From Paenibacillus_AQ nitricinens (lineage in GTDB: Bacteria > Bacillota > Bacilli > Paenibacillales > Paenibacillaceae), in contig NZ_CP183948.1 of NCBI RefSeq assembly GCF_052056485.1, forward strand, positions 4,526,001 through 4,590,000: DNA of 64,000 nt, in the 5' to 3' direction. Of the stretch, positions 45,573 to 54,291 are shown piece after piece. The stretch's first letter is position 1. The number at the start of each line of letters is the position of its first letter. A program made the position numbers and the translations under genes. Below the pieces are notes generated by a model, which did no database searches, was not told where the DNA came from, and saw only the letters and a program-made list of their open reading frames with translations.

Positions 45573-46442
45573 ATGAATTCAAACAAGGTAATTTCAATCA
45601 GCAAAACAGTTGCCCCTATCATGCTCGGAACCGCAGTATATGCATTCGGACTACTGTATTTCATCATTCCCAGTCAACTCATGGAAGGCGGCGTAACGGG
45701 AATCACACTGCTGCTTAATTATGCCTTTGACATTCCAATCTTTTTAACAACACTGCTAATCAATCTCCCATTGTTTCTGCTCGGTTGGAAAGTCCTAGGC
45801 GGCCGCCAAATTGTATACACAGGTGTAGGAATCGGATCTTTGTCCCTTTTCTTGTGGATCTTCGAAAGATTGATCTCTGCTGGATGGATTGTTCCTTTCA
45901 GTACCGAACATGACTTTATTCTTGCTGCGCTATACGCAGGGGTAACACTCGGAACCGGGCTTGGGATTGTGTTCCGTTTTGGTGGCACTACAGGTGGTGT
46001 AGACATTGTGGCAAGAATTCTGGGACGGAATTTCGGCTGGAGCATGGGGCAGATTATTCTGGCCATCGACATTTTCATTATCGGCTCTTCCATCTTCTAT
46101 ATCCCCAAAGAAAAAATTCTATACACACTCGTTGCTGTGTTCATCGCATCGCGTGTCATCGATTTTATCCAGGAGGGCGCTTATGCCGCCAAAGCTTTTA
46201 CAATCATTAGTGATGAGGCACCCCAAATTGCTGATCTAATCACTGCTGAACTAGAACGAGGGGTAACACTCATTCCTGCAATCGGTGCGTATTCTAAGCA
46301 AGCCAAACATATGGTGTATTGTGTAGTTTCAAGGCAGGAAATTCGCCGTCTTAGTTTACTGGTTAAATCGATTGATCCGCATGCGTTTGTAATTATTAGC
46401 GATGTGCACGACGTACAAGGCGAGGGATTCAGAGAAACATAA
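45573..46442 (+). CDS. ypjC: YitT-family membrane protein (YpjC)
   Basis: 289 residues: five or six membrane segments in the first 200 residues (DUF161/YitT type, with GGVTGITLLLNYAF and FGGTTGGVDIVARIL) and a C-terminal cytoplasmic DUF2179 domain (GVTLIPAIGAYSKQAKHMVYCVVSRQE ... DPHAFVIISDVHDVQGEGF). Function unknown. Unlike its neighbours it reads on the plus strand. GAGGGATTCC precedes the ATG. Confidence 0.92.
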   Translation: MNSNKVISISKTVAPIMLGTAVYAFGLLYFIIPSQLMEGGVTGITLLLNYAFDIPIFLTTLLINLPLFLLGWKVLGGRQIVYTGVGIGSLSLFLWIFERLISAGWIVPFSTEHDFILAALYAGVTLGTGLGIVFRFGGTTGGVDIVARILGRNFGWSMGQIILAIDIFIIGSSIFYIPKEKILYTLVAVFIASRVIDFIQEGAYAAKAFTIISDEAPQIADLITAELERGVTLIPAIGAYSKQAKHMVYCVVSRQEIRRLSLLVKSIDPHAFVIISDVHDVQGEGFRET

Positions 46443-46447
46443 AATAT

Positions 46448-46497
46448 CCCCACAAAGTGTGGCCTTGCTTCGATGCGTACTCAGGTACTTTGCGGGG
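46448..46497. repeat. Inverted repeat behind ypjC
   Basis: CCCCACAAAGT and ACTTTGCGGGG pair (one mismatch) around a 28-base loop. No T tract; a second, stronger terminator follows. Confidence 0.5.
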
Positions 46498-46524
46498 GCC
46501 CCAAATAAATAATTTCTAATTCGT

Positions 46525-46561
46525 TAAAAATAGGAGCGGGGGACTCTTCCCCGCTCCTTTT
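46525..46561. terminator. Bidirectional terminator between ypjC and ypjB
   Basis: AGGAGCGGGG ... CCCCGCTCCTTTT stem with T on the plus strand and A run (T on minus) on the other side, between convergent genes. Confidence 0.92.
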
Positions 46562-46579
46562 GGTTATATAAACATTCCA

Positions 46580-47479
46580 CTAAATGGGTTTGAAGTTCTG
46601 ATTCTCTCCACGGTACTTACGATAACCCGCATAAGCTAATACAGCGATAATAAAACCTGCGGCTAGTCCTCCCCAAATCCCAAATTCTTGTGAGGCCAAG
46701 GGTACTGACAAAGCCGGCTCATCCTTCTCTTTTCCGAACATTACCCGCACAGTATCCTGACCATAAGACACAATTTCAAGCAACCGGGCCCGTTCGATTT
46801 TTTGTGAGGAAGAAGAAATGCCTGCGGCATAAGAGAGCCAGGAATCAAAAGCATTTACAACTTCAGGTTGCCGAGAGACGATCACCGCTGGCCGGATATT
46901 TTCGTACCTGCCCTGTAGCCTCTCTACAGCCGTTTTCCATCCCGCCAGATCATTTGTAGCACCACTTTGCTCCATCGCATTTAAATCCTCGCGGATTAGC
47001 TTATAATACTGAAGCCAAATGGGTTGTCCGGGTTGATTTAGACTATTGGCAGCTAACCGTAATTTGGCCGCTGTAGCCTCCAATTGCTGCTGAGATACTT
47101 TTGCGCTTGCCACAGCAGCCTTCAGGTCCATAATGACCCCTGATAAAGCATTAATGCCCTCTACAGAGGTCATTCCTTCAAAAGAAGAGGACACTATGAT
47201 CCTAGAGATCTCTTCAGTCTCTTGTCGGACCTTCATCACATCCCCTTCCAAGACATACCCATACAATGCCTCAGCGGCTTGTTCTAGCAACTGTGCTCCG
47301 GTCTTTCCGCTCATCACTGTCAAGCCGTTGCCCGAACTAACATCGGCGCTTTGCTTCGAAGCCTTGCCAGAGCCTTCACCAGCATTCCCTTGCGCTGCCG
47401 AAGCTTTTTCAACATTCATGCTGGTCAGTAACCAGCAAAATACTAGAATAACCAACACATAATATCTCCCTCGGAGCAT
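46580..47479 (-). CDS. ypjB: Sporulation protein YpjB
   Basis: 299-residue exported membrane protein: signal/anchor segment (about 5-25, ILVFCWLLTSMNVEKASA), helical extracytoplasmic domain with many Ala, and a C-terminal membrane helix (GGLAAGFIIAVLAYAGY) followed by a short basic tail. Matches the YpjB family, linked to sporulation in B. subtilis, in conserved order with ypjA and ypjC. GGAGGGGG precedes the ATG. Confidence 0.9.
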   Translation of the reverse strand: MLRGRYYVLVILVFCWLLTSMNVEKASAAQGNAGEGSGKASKQSADVSSGNGLTVMSGKTGAQLLEQAAEALYGYVLEGDVMKVRQETEEISRIIVSSSFEGMTSVEGINALSGVIMDLKAAVASAKVSQQQLEATAAKLRLAANSLNQPGQPIWLQYYKLIREDLNAMEQSGATNDLAGWKTAVERLQGRYENIRPAVIVSRQPEVVNAFDSWLSYAAGISSSSQKIERARLLEIVSYGQDTVRVMFGKEKDEPALSVPLASQEFGIWGGLAAGFIIAVLAYAGYRKYRGENQNFKPI

Positions 47480-47633
47480 GAAATACCCCCTCCTACTTAA
47501 GAAGAAACGACGTTGTCATCTTTTAAAGACGAGATTCGTTTCTCGTAAAATTATAAGGATTAAGCATAGTATAAAACTCATACTTCTTATAATTCTAAAT
47601 GTATGGCAGGGGGACAAGGGTTAGAACTGCTTA

Positions 47634-48275
47634 CTAGAACCTATTCTTAAATTGATAGATAGAGTCTACTGGTCTTTGTCTACTACTAAACAACCAAGCA
47701 ACAATCACACTAAACACTGTAAGCGCCATCGTGAAATATTGCACCTGTGTGACATCATCATTCAGTACAGAAGGTAGCCACGGGTATATTCCGTAGGAAT
47801 AGTCCAGCATATCGTTTGCAAGGGTCCAGAACAGCGCTAGCGGAATCATTTTGCGGAAAGAAAAGAATCGTGCATAGATCAAAGCTTCTACTGCCATCCC
47901 CAAATGAGAGATCACCAGCATCCAATCTTTCCAGACTAGAATATCTCCTTGATAACCTCCAGCAAAAATCATACTTACTGCCCAAATCCCATACTTCACA
48001 GACGTCACAACCGCTAACGCCTCAATAAGCTCCCTTACATTGTTTCCCGTATAGCCTTTTGGAGGAAAGAGCATTAGCAACAGCGCCAAGGTAAAGAACA
48101 AGCTCGCGGTTGGACTATCTGGAACAAACGGGAGCAACCAAAGCGGAAAGTTAGCCGCCGTGAACTCCAATTGATTGCCATACCATATGTAGCCATAAAT
48201 GGTACCGAGAAGATTCACAATGAATAACAACCAAATGATTCCTCGGTGCTTAAACAGTTTATCAAGAACGGACAT
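47634..48275 (-). CDS. ypjA: YpjA-like membrane protein (DUF1405)
   Basis: 213-residue protein with about six membrane segments (IIWLLFIVNLLGTIYGYIWYG first), typical of the DUF1405 family that lies next to qcrC in Bacillus. Conserved order qcrC-ypjA-ypjB supports the name. ATG at 48275 is the family-like start; another in-frame ATG lies at 48284, three bases after GGGAGG. Function unknown. Confidence 0.88.
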   Translation of the reverse strand: MSVLDKLFKHRGIIWLLFIVNLLGTIYGYIWYGNQLEFTAANFPLWLLPFVPDSPTASLFFTLALLLMLFPPKGYTGNNVRELIEALAVVTSVKYGIWAVSMIFAGGYQGDILVWKDWMLVISHLGMAVEALIYARFFSFRKMIPLALFWTLANDMLDYSYGIYPWLPSVLNDDVTQVQYFTMALTVFSVIVAWLFSSRQRPVDSIYQFKNRF

Positions 48276-48322
48276 ACAGATCATTAACCTCCCAAGTAGT
48301 GGCAACTTTACATTTAGACATA

Positions 48323-48355
48323 CAAAAACCTGACCGCAGTTTCGATCAGGTTTTG
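48323..48355 (-). terminator. Intrinsic terminator of qcrABC
   Basis: AAAACCTGA ... TCAGGTTTT stem followed by TTTTTG on the minus strand, 15 bases behind qcrC. Confidence 0.85.
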
Positions 48356-48368
48356 CGTTATTATTATT

Positions 48369-49241
48369 TTACTGTTCGCTTTTTTGTTTGGCAAGCCAGT
48401 CTGCCAAGGCATCAATGTCTTGATCAGAAAGCCCCGCTCCCAGAGCAGTATCATACATCTTCGGCATCTGCCCTTGACCCTCTTTTATAATAGTAAGGAT
48501 TGCTTCTTTATCATGGGTGTCCCCAACGCCGCGAAGTGAAGGTCCGCCTGCCCCTTTCAAATCCGCTGCATGACAAGAGATGCAAGTAGCTTGCTTAAAT
48601 AGCCCCATAGCTGGATCATCCTTATCTACAATCGCTACTTCCTTCGCCTTAACTGCACTAGAGGTTGGAAGCCCCTTCGCCCTATTCTCTGCCGCCTTCT
48701 CTTCCCGTTGAACATCTTCAGGAATTTGACCAGTTTCAGCCATTTCATGTTTGTATTCAGTCCAAGCGGTATTTGTTAGGTACACAATCGCCGCTAGCGA
48801 TAAGAACATCAAAGATGAAGCGATCGGTCTACGGTAGAAGCGACGTTCTCTGCCCGTGTCAAGAAATGGAGCTAAAAGAAGTGAACCAAAAGCTACACCG
48901 GTTACTCCTAATGTACCCAGTACGATATAATCACCTGAAGCATAAGGAAGCTTCAAATACTGATAGAGAAACAAGAAATACCAGTCAGGAATTGGGATAA
49001 CCGTAGCACTCGCATTCGCTGGAAACCCTAGCGGCGCTGGCTCTGAAATAGTAAGCACTAATATTCCTACAAGTACAACGACGCCAACCATCCATTCTTT
49101 TAGTAGAAAGTTAGGGATAAAGGCTTCCGATTTACCAGGATAGGCTGAATAGTCTGGAGGTGTGATAAATCCATTGCCTTTACGAACTCTGGTATCACCG
49201 ACATATACAACCTTTTCCTTAGAATTGTTTCCATGTGCCAT
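48369..49241 (-). CDS. qcrC: Menaquinol:cytochrome c reductase cytochrome b/c subunit
   Basis: Firmicute-type fusion of b6f subunit IV and a cytochrome c domain, 290 residues. The membrane half has hydrophobic segments from about residue 45 to 160 with IPDWYFLFLYQYLKLP; the C-terminal half carries the heme c site CISCH near residue 220 and a likely Met ligand in GQMPKMY. Third gene of the qcrABC complex passing electrons from menaquinol to cytochrome c. RBS GGAGGA. Confidence 0.96.
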   Translation of the reverse strand: MAHGNNSKEKVVYVGDTRVRKGNGFITPPDYSAYPGKSEAFIPNFLLKEWMVGVVVLVGILVLTISEPAPLGFPANASATVIPIPDWYFLFLYQYLKLPYASGDYIVLGTLGVTGVAFGSLLLAPFLDTGRERRFYRRPIASSLMFLSLAAIVYLTNTAWTEYKHEMAETGQIPEDVQREEKAAENRAKGLPTSSAVKAKEVAIVDKDDPAMGLFKQATCISCHAADLKGAGGPSLRGVGDTHDKEAILTIIKEGQGQMPKMYDTALGAGLSDQDIDALADWLAKQKSEQ

Positions 49242-49267
49242 CCATATTCCTCCTCTCTCAGATTAAC

Positions 49268-49939
49268 TTACAACGGTCCAGAAATCCCTTGTCTGCGGAT
49301 CATAATAAAGTGTCCTACGAGCAGACTAAGAAGCACCGCTGGGAGGAAGAATACATGTAGTGCGAAGAACCGAGTCAACGTTTCTGCACCAACAATCGTA
49401 CCGCCTTGCATAAGTTCTTTCAATACGGGTCCCATCACTGGAACCGAGTTAGCAATTTCGAGTGTTACCTTAGTCGCAAAGTAAGCTTTATTGTCCCAAG
49501 GCAATAAGTAACCCGTTAAACCGAGCCCCAACATTACGAAGAAGATGAGCATTCCAACTACCCAGTTCATCTCACGTGGAGCTTTATAAGAGCCTGTAAA
49601 GAAGACGCGCATCGTATGAAGGAACATCATAACAATGACAAGACTAGCACCCCAGTGATGCATTCCGCGAACGATTTGTCCAAAGGCAACACTAGATTGT
49701 AAATACTCAACACTTGCATAAGCATTGATAATATCTGGAACATAATACATCGTTAAGAACATACCCGATAAGATCTGAATCACTGTAATAAAAAAGGTCA
49801 GTCCGCCAAAACAATACACAAACGCAGAGAAGTGATGGGCCGGGTTAACATGCTCAGGAACCTCGTGGTCGGCCACGTCTCTCCAAATTGGCGTAACATC
49901 CAAACGTTCGTCAATCCAGTTATAGACATTTTTAAACAT
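49268..49939 (-). CDS. qcrB: Menaquinol:cytochrome c reductase cytochrome b6 subunit
   Basis: 223-residue b6-type cytochrome b with four membrane helices. The heme-ligating His pairs are in MHHWGASLVIVMMFLHTMRVF and RFFALHVFFLPAVLLSLLVGHF. Paired with qcrC, which carries the remaining b-type helices. Seven bases after qcrA, GGAGG site. Confidence 0.97.
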   Translation of the reverse strand: MFKNVYNWIDERLDVTPIWRDVADHEVPEHVNPAHHFSAFVYCFGGLTFFITVIQILSGMFLTMYYVPDIINAYASVEYLQSSVAFGQIVRGMHHWGASLVIVMMFLHTMRVFFTGSYKAPREMNWVVGMLIFFVMLGLGLTGYLLPWDNKAYFATKVTLEIANSVPVMGPVLKELMQGGTIVGAETLTRFFALHVFFLPAVLLSLLVGHFIMIRRQGISGPL

Positions 49940-49945
49940 TAGAAC

Positions 49946-50500
49946 CTACGCCTCCTCACTAGCTACTGTATTAGGCACAATATCACCCAAAAGAACCCAC
50001 CCGTTATCAAATTTCGTTTTATACTGGTCCAGCGGTTTTGGAGCTACTTCGAGATTTTTGCCGAGTTTGGTATAACGTGCACCGTGGCAAGGACAGTGAT
50101 ACTCGTCCGGATATGCCTTATCATTGTTCCATCCGACCGTACATCCTAAATGTTTACAAATGGGTGAAAGCGCATAAATATCACCCTTTGCGTCTTTACG
50201 GATCCACGCAGTCAGCGTCGCTGTGCTGTCGTACCATCCGTCTTTCTGTTTCAATTCAAACGTAAACTCTTGGGGCTCTTCGGTGATTTTGCTAATTTCA
50301 GCAACCTTTATAAAATCACCCGCGCCCTTCTTATGTAATATTGGGTCCACGACAAAACGGACCATTGGGAGAATTGTACCTGCCCCCATAAAAGCAGTAG
50401 CGCCACCTAGCGTGTAGGTCAAAAATTGCCTGCGCGACATCTCTTTACGGCTGGGTGGTTGTTCAGGCCAAATATCCTGTTGATCATTATGGCTGCTCAT
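49946..50500 (-). CDS. qcrA: Menaquinol:cytochrome c reductase Rieske subunit
   Basis: 184-residue Rieske protein. An RR motif followed by a hydrophobic anchor (SRRQFLTYTLGGATAFMGAGTIL) suggests Tat-type insertion. The 2Fe-2S ligands are in CKHLGCTVGW and CPCHGARYT. I use the ATG at 50500; the frame is open eight codons further up. First gene of qcrABC; an upstream promoter was not fixed. Confidence 0.95.
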   Translation of the reverse strand: MSSHNDQQDIWPEQPPSRKEMSRRQFLTYTLGGATAFMGAGTILPMVRFVVDPILHKKGAGDFIKVAEISKITEEPQEFTFELKQKDGWYDSTATLTAWIRKDAKGDIYALSPICKHLGCTVGWNNDKAYPDEYHCPCHGARYTKLGKNLEVAPKPLDQYKTKFDNGWVLLGDIVPNTVASEEA

Positions 50501-50739
50501 ACTGTTATATAACCCCCTTCTCAAGATATAAGAAAGTATCTAAGGTGTCCGATCAGAGATGCCTTACTATAAATAATCCGTTTTCAAATCTTTTCAATGA
50601 AATACATCACATACCATTTCGATTCAACCTAATAATAGCTTAGGCACCAAAACCCGTCAAGAATATTGTCTAATTTGTGACAGGCCAAAAAGTGATTTTA
50701 ACTTATAATTGTTGATTTTCTGTCACATTTAAAAGGGAC

Positions 50740-51159
50740 TCACCGTCGCCACATCTCTTGAATTTTCATACCAATATCACTATTAATCTTACCTTCCAGA
50801 GAACCCTCAATGATAGGCAGAGAGAGTACTAAATCGCTTTCAAAAATTTCTTGTTCCAGAAGTGCTATATCTGCTGTCAACACCACAGCATACTGGAAAC
50901 CACTGGATTTGACTTTTTGGCAAACCTCATTAATTAGGTCAACATATCCTCCCCCTCCATACTGAATCGCTGGATAAGTTACAATCCGTCCCTTAAACGG
51001 TATTTCCACCAAATCCATAAAATCACGTAATCTTTCTAAAGCTTGAACCGTCTCAGGAGGACTTTCAGCCCCGCTTAATCCTGTAAAAGGTATGAGACAT
51101 GTATCATAGAACTTTCGATTTTCTTTCCACTGCTCAACTTCAAAATCACTGAATTTCAT
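50740..51159 (-). CDS. ypiF: YpiF-like protein (DUF2487)
   Basis: 139-residue soluble protein of the DUF2487 family found upstream of qcrA in Bacillus relatives. It opens MKFSDFEVEQWKENRKFYDTC and ends KINSDIGMKIQEMWRR. No catalytic motif seen. Its position ahead of qcrABC matches B. subtilis ypiF. It is the last gene of conserved order before the rearranged region. Confidence 0.88.
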   Translation of the reverse strand: MKFSDFEVEQWKENRKFYDTCLIPFTGLSGAESPPETVQALERLRDFMDLVEIPFKGRIVTYPAIQYGGGGYVDLINEVCQKVKSSGFQYAVVLTADIALLEQEIFESDLVLSLPIIEGSLEGKINSDIGMKIQEMWRR

Positions 51160-51265
51160 TTATGTCCATCTCCTTATTTACGATCCTTCGTTACTTTCAC
51201 ATTTCACAAATTTGCCCGAAGTTATAAATCCCATTATATTGAAAGAGGGGGACGAACGTCTATAT

Positions 51266-51427
51266 TTAGATTTTCATAGGTTTTCCTTCACCTCTAATTG
51301 ATACAGAAAGCTTCATTACTCCATTAGAAAAATCACAGCGTATAACAAGAAAGACGCCTGGTCGCGTTCTTGGAGGTAGAGTTACAAGCTGAGTACATCC
51401 GTAATTCCATACACGTTCTATATACAC
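51266..51427 (-). pseudogene. Short open frame, possible gene remnant
   Basis: A 53-codon frame starting at a GTG without binding site and ending at TAA. It reads like protein sequence (VYIERVWNYGCTQLV at the start, KLSVSIRGEGKPMKI at the end), with a stop immediately upstream. It may be the 3' end of a lost gene in the disrupted region behind ypiF. I do not recognise it. Confidence 0.3.
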
Positions 51428-51566
51428 CTTCGTAGTGAGGTTCCGCTAACGGACCGTATGGCCTTAATTTCGATTAAATGAGCACATATATTAGGGACGG
51501 ACCGTATTGCACTTATTCCCTAATAACAAGCCCCTTCCCGGGTGATTTGGTGCGAATAACAGCGCT

Positions 51567-51773
51567 GGCTCGTTTACGTTACCAATTGCACATTGTATTC
51601 GGTTTTTCGCATACATTTGGCTCGTTTGCGTTACCGGTGACACATTGTATTCGATTTTTCGCATACATTTAGCTGTTTACGTTACCGATGGCACATTGCA
51701 TTCGGTTTTTCGCATACATTTGGCTCGTTTACGTTACCGGTGGCACATTGTATTCGGTTTTTTGCATACATTT
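51567..51773. repeat. Four tandem copies of a ~52-bp intergenic repeat
   Basis: Four imperfect units begin at 51567, 51619, 51671 and 51722. Each contains GGCTCGTTTACGTTACC, then a variable four-base patch, CACATTGTATTCGGTTTTTC and GCATACATTT. Copy three has lost one base. The minus strand reads through as short peptide-like sequence (MYAKNR.QCAT...), but no frame, start or binding site makes a convincing gene. Confidence 0.85.
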
Positions 51774-51978
51774 GTCCGTAAGCTCGACTAAAACATGCAT
51801 TTCGGAGGATATAAGGTCCGCTCGGTTTTTTAGAATCTGACGGCGACTCTCGTTTTTTCCAGTCTCCTGCTTCTTCACGTTCATCACTCCCCTCTTTCTT
51901 CGGAGTTATCCACATTTTTTTGTATTGTATAATTTCCTAAACAATCGAGTAGGAGGGGGCGGCGAGCCCCCGGCCTCT

Positions 51979-52015
51979 CACACCACCGTACGTACCGTTC
52001 GGTATACGGCGGTTC
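51979..52015 (-). ncRNA. Group II intron domain V
   Basis: 37-base catalytic hairpin on the minus strand starting GAACCGCCGTATACCG and ending GTACGGTGGTGTG, with a GAAC-type tetraloop region. It is the most conserved part of the intron and looks intact. Confidence 0.82.
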
Positions 52016-52037
52016 ATGAAATATTCCGTAAGGAGTT

Positions 52038-53276
52038 CTATCTGTCCAACACACTCTTTAATCCATTGGATTCTCAATATTGGTTATTCAATGCACGTTG
52101 CAGAATTGGACTCCCTGCAATTCGCCAGTACCCTTTCCGAGTATTTCCCCACTCCTATGCTATGTCCTTAGGCACGCCTAAAGATATAAGCCTTTTGACT
52201 TTGGTTCTCGGGTTCTTCCATTGCTTCCAGAGACACATTCGCAATCTCCTTCGAATCCACATATCCATCGCTTTTAAGACACTTGGCGTATCCGCCAGAC
52301 AGAAATATCCCTGCCATCCCATCAAGTATCGATTGAGCTCCTGGATTCTCTCTTCCATTCGCATCGCTTTCTTTCGGGATGTGATCTCCCGAATTCGTGC
52401 CTTCGCTTTCTGCAAGGAATGTTTCGCTATCCTCACCTTGGGTTCTTTATCGTGACTAAAACTAAACCCAAGAAATTTTCGTCTCCATGGGCGGTCCACC
52501 GCACTCTTCGCTTGCTTCACCTTTAGTTTTAGCCTCGTCTCGATAAATACGGTGACAGATGCCTTCACTCGTTCTCCTGCTCTTGGCGTTTTCACGTAAA
52601 TATTGCAATCATCCGCATAACGAACGAAGCGGTGTCCACGTTTCTCGAGTTCCTTGTCGAGCTCATCCATGACGATGTTAGATAATAACGGACTGAGTGG
52701 ACCACCTTGCGGTGTCCCTTCAGTTGTCGGTTTTACTAACCCGTTCTCCATCACTCCTGACTGAAGATATTTTCGAATCAGCAGGAGAACTTTCTTGTCC
52801 TTCACTTTAGCCGAAATCTTCATCATCAGTCGGTCATGGTTGACGCGATCAAAGAATTTCTCCAAGTCCAGGTCAACGACGTATCGATAGCCTTCTTTCA
52901 TGAATTCTCTAGCTTTCCTTACCGCCTCATGTCCTCGCCTTCCCGGACGAAATCCATAACTGTGGTCAGAAAACTCTGGATCAAATAATGGGGTTAGTAC
53001 CTGAGCGATTGCTTGTTGAATCATTCGGTCTGTTACGGTAGGTATTCCTAATAACCTAACGCCTCCGCCACCGGGTTTCGGGATTTCGACTCGGCGCACA
53101 GGGCTCGGTTCATAGGTTCCTTCTTCTATCGATTGCCGCAAGGTTTGCCAGTTTTGTACGATGTGTTCTCGTAAGGATTTTACGGACATCCCATCTACGC
53201 CATGACTTCCTTTATTCGCTTCAACACGCTTTAAGGCTTGCAGAAGATTTTCCCGTGACAGCAGCTGCTCCAACAT
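52038..53276 (-). pseudogene. ltrA: Group II intron reverse transcriptase/maturase, broken by two nonsense codons
   Basis: Frame of about 413 codons. The reverse transcriptase core is intact: VDLDLEKFFDRVNHD, TPQGGPLSPLLSNIVMDELD and the catalytic FVRYADDCNIYV, then the maturase X domain. After GVPKDIA there is a TAG (52157-52155) followed in frame by EWGNTRKGYWRIAGSPIL, the normal family continuation. A second stop, TGA (52076-52074), replaces the Trp of NNQYW; the natural TAG is at 52040-52038. The 373-residue product still contains the core and could be partly active. No endonuclease domain, as in class C. RBS AGAGAGG. Confidence 0.85.
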
Positions 53277-53837
53277 TTTTTTTACCTCTCTTTACGTGAT
53301 TTGTATCTTCCTCTTGTGCCAGAGATGAATTCTGCCCTGCCGAAGCTCCTCACGGGATTCACCGCTTTCTTCTTCAGTCAGGTCCTTTCGGATTTTTTTT
53401 CTGCTTTCATTACTCATCTTGAACGCCTGGATGTACAAATACCTACTTCATGTTCAGCCCTTCCGCAGCTGTTGCAACAGCTTGCGTACTATGGCGTCTG
53501 CTGACTTCTGTGCGTTCAGCCTGCTCTCACAAGCAGGGTTACGAAGTGGCTTCGCCTACCGCACAGATCTCCCCAGGTAAGGACGCTATCTTCCTCTCCA
53601 TCTATCTGCTCCATTTACTCCCGTACGCCTTTGGCAGTATGGACTTTGGTTTGTTATGCAACCTCATCCAGCCTACGTTAGCCTTGTATGAAGTTCGTGT
53701 TCCTCAGACCGGAGATTTGCCGCCGGTTTCCTTCAGATTCCACCTCACGGTGGACACCCTTGCCTTAGACTAATGGCTACTACTGCCTTCGCCATTCGGG
53801 ACTTCAACCCTATAGATAGCGCCCATGCTGGGCGCAC

Positions 53838-53870
53838 ATAAAAAAAGAAATGCGCTAAGCGCATTTCTTT
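53838..53870 (-). terminator. Intrinsic terminator of the IDEAL gene, intron insertion site
   Basis: Perfect 12-bp stem AAAGAAATGCGC/GCGCATTTCTTT with a 3-base loop and a minus-strand T tract cut off directly by the intron's GTGCGCC. Confidence 0.92.
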
Positions 53871-54048
53871 ATGCCAAACTTTTAAGTTCTTCTGTAAGAT
53901 TTCGGAAAGCTAATTTATCTCCTGTAGCCAGCGCCGTGTCAATCTCACGGTGCAAGATGTCGGAGCGACGCTTTCGCAGCGCTTCATCCCACACCATTTC
54001 TGCCGCAAGTCCTAGCATCACTTCGTACGTAGCCTTCATTTTGTCCAT
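53869..54048 (-). CDS. Short IDEAL-domain protein
   Basis: 59 residues ending with an IDEAL domain (ILHREIDTALATGDKLAFRNLTEELKSL). In B. subtilis this domain forms the C-terminus of YpiB, located just upstream of ypiF; here a stand-alone protein lies in the same place, without the UPF0302 N-terminal part. ATG at 54048 follows GGAGG by eight bases. Its stop codon lies in the terminator stem. Confidence 0.8.
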   Translation of the reverse strand: MDKMKATYEVMLGLAAEMVWDEALRKRRSDILHREIDTALATGDKLAFRNLTEELKSLA

Positions 54049-54291
54049 TCGATACACCTCCGCTGTTTAAGAGATCCTTATTGCTTTAATATTTTGATAT
54101 CCATCAAGATGATTTTGTTTTCGTTTTCAAAAGTGACGGCACCTACTAAATCATATTCAACAATCCTGTCTACGTTCTACATATTTACCCATTCTAATCA
54201 ATACTTCATTTATTGTCCTATCAACAACCAAAGTACAGTCCACATCTACATATGTAATCCCCATAAGCATTGGCTTGATGCCTCCATACTG
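54049..54291. other. Gene-free stretch
   Basis: About 240 AT-rich bases between the IDEAL gene and the next minus-strand gene. I see no convincing gene, repeat or terminator. Confidence 0.4.

Larger units (their letters stand above)
51944..53837 (-). mobile_element. Complete group II intron, class C-like, inserted behind a terminator
   Basis: The intron RNA reads on the minus strand. It begins GTGCGCCC (53837), folding at once into GCGCCC-AGCAT-GGGCGC, encodes a reverse transcriptase in domain IV, and ends with domain V (52015-51979), domain VI with a long CG stem, and CCTACTCGAT near 51944. The 5' exon is the stem and T tract of an intrinsic terminator, the usual target of class C introns. 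Total about 1.9 kb. Boundaries are by consensus, uncertain by a base or two at the 3' end. Confidence 0.88.

Noticed and set aside
51682..51915. 77-codon minus-strand frame over the tandem repeats
   Set aside because: Composed mainly of repeat units, no good start or family-like sequence.
53301..53773. Plus-strand frames upstream of the reverse transcriptase
   Set aside because: They run antisense through the structured 5' part of the group II intron RNA.
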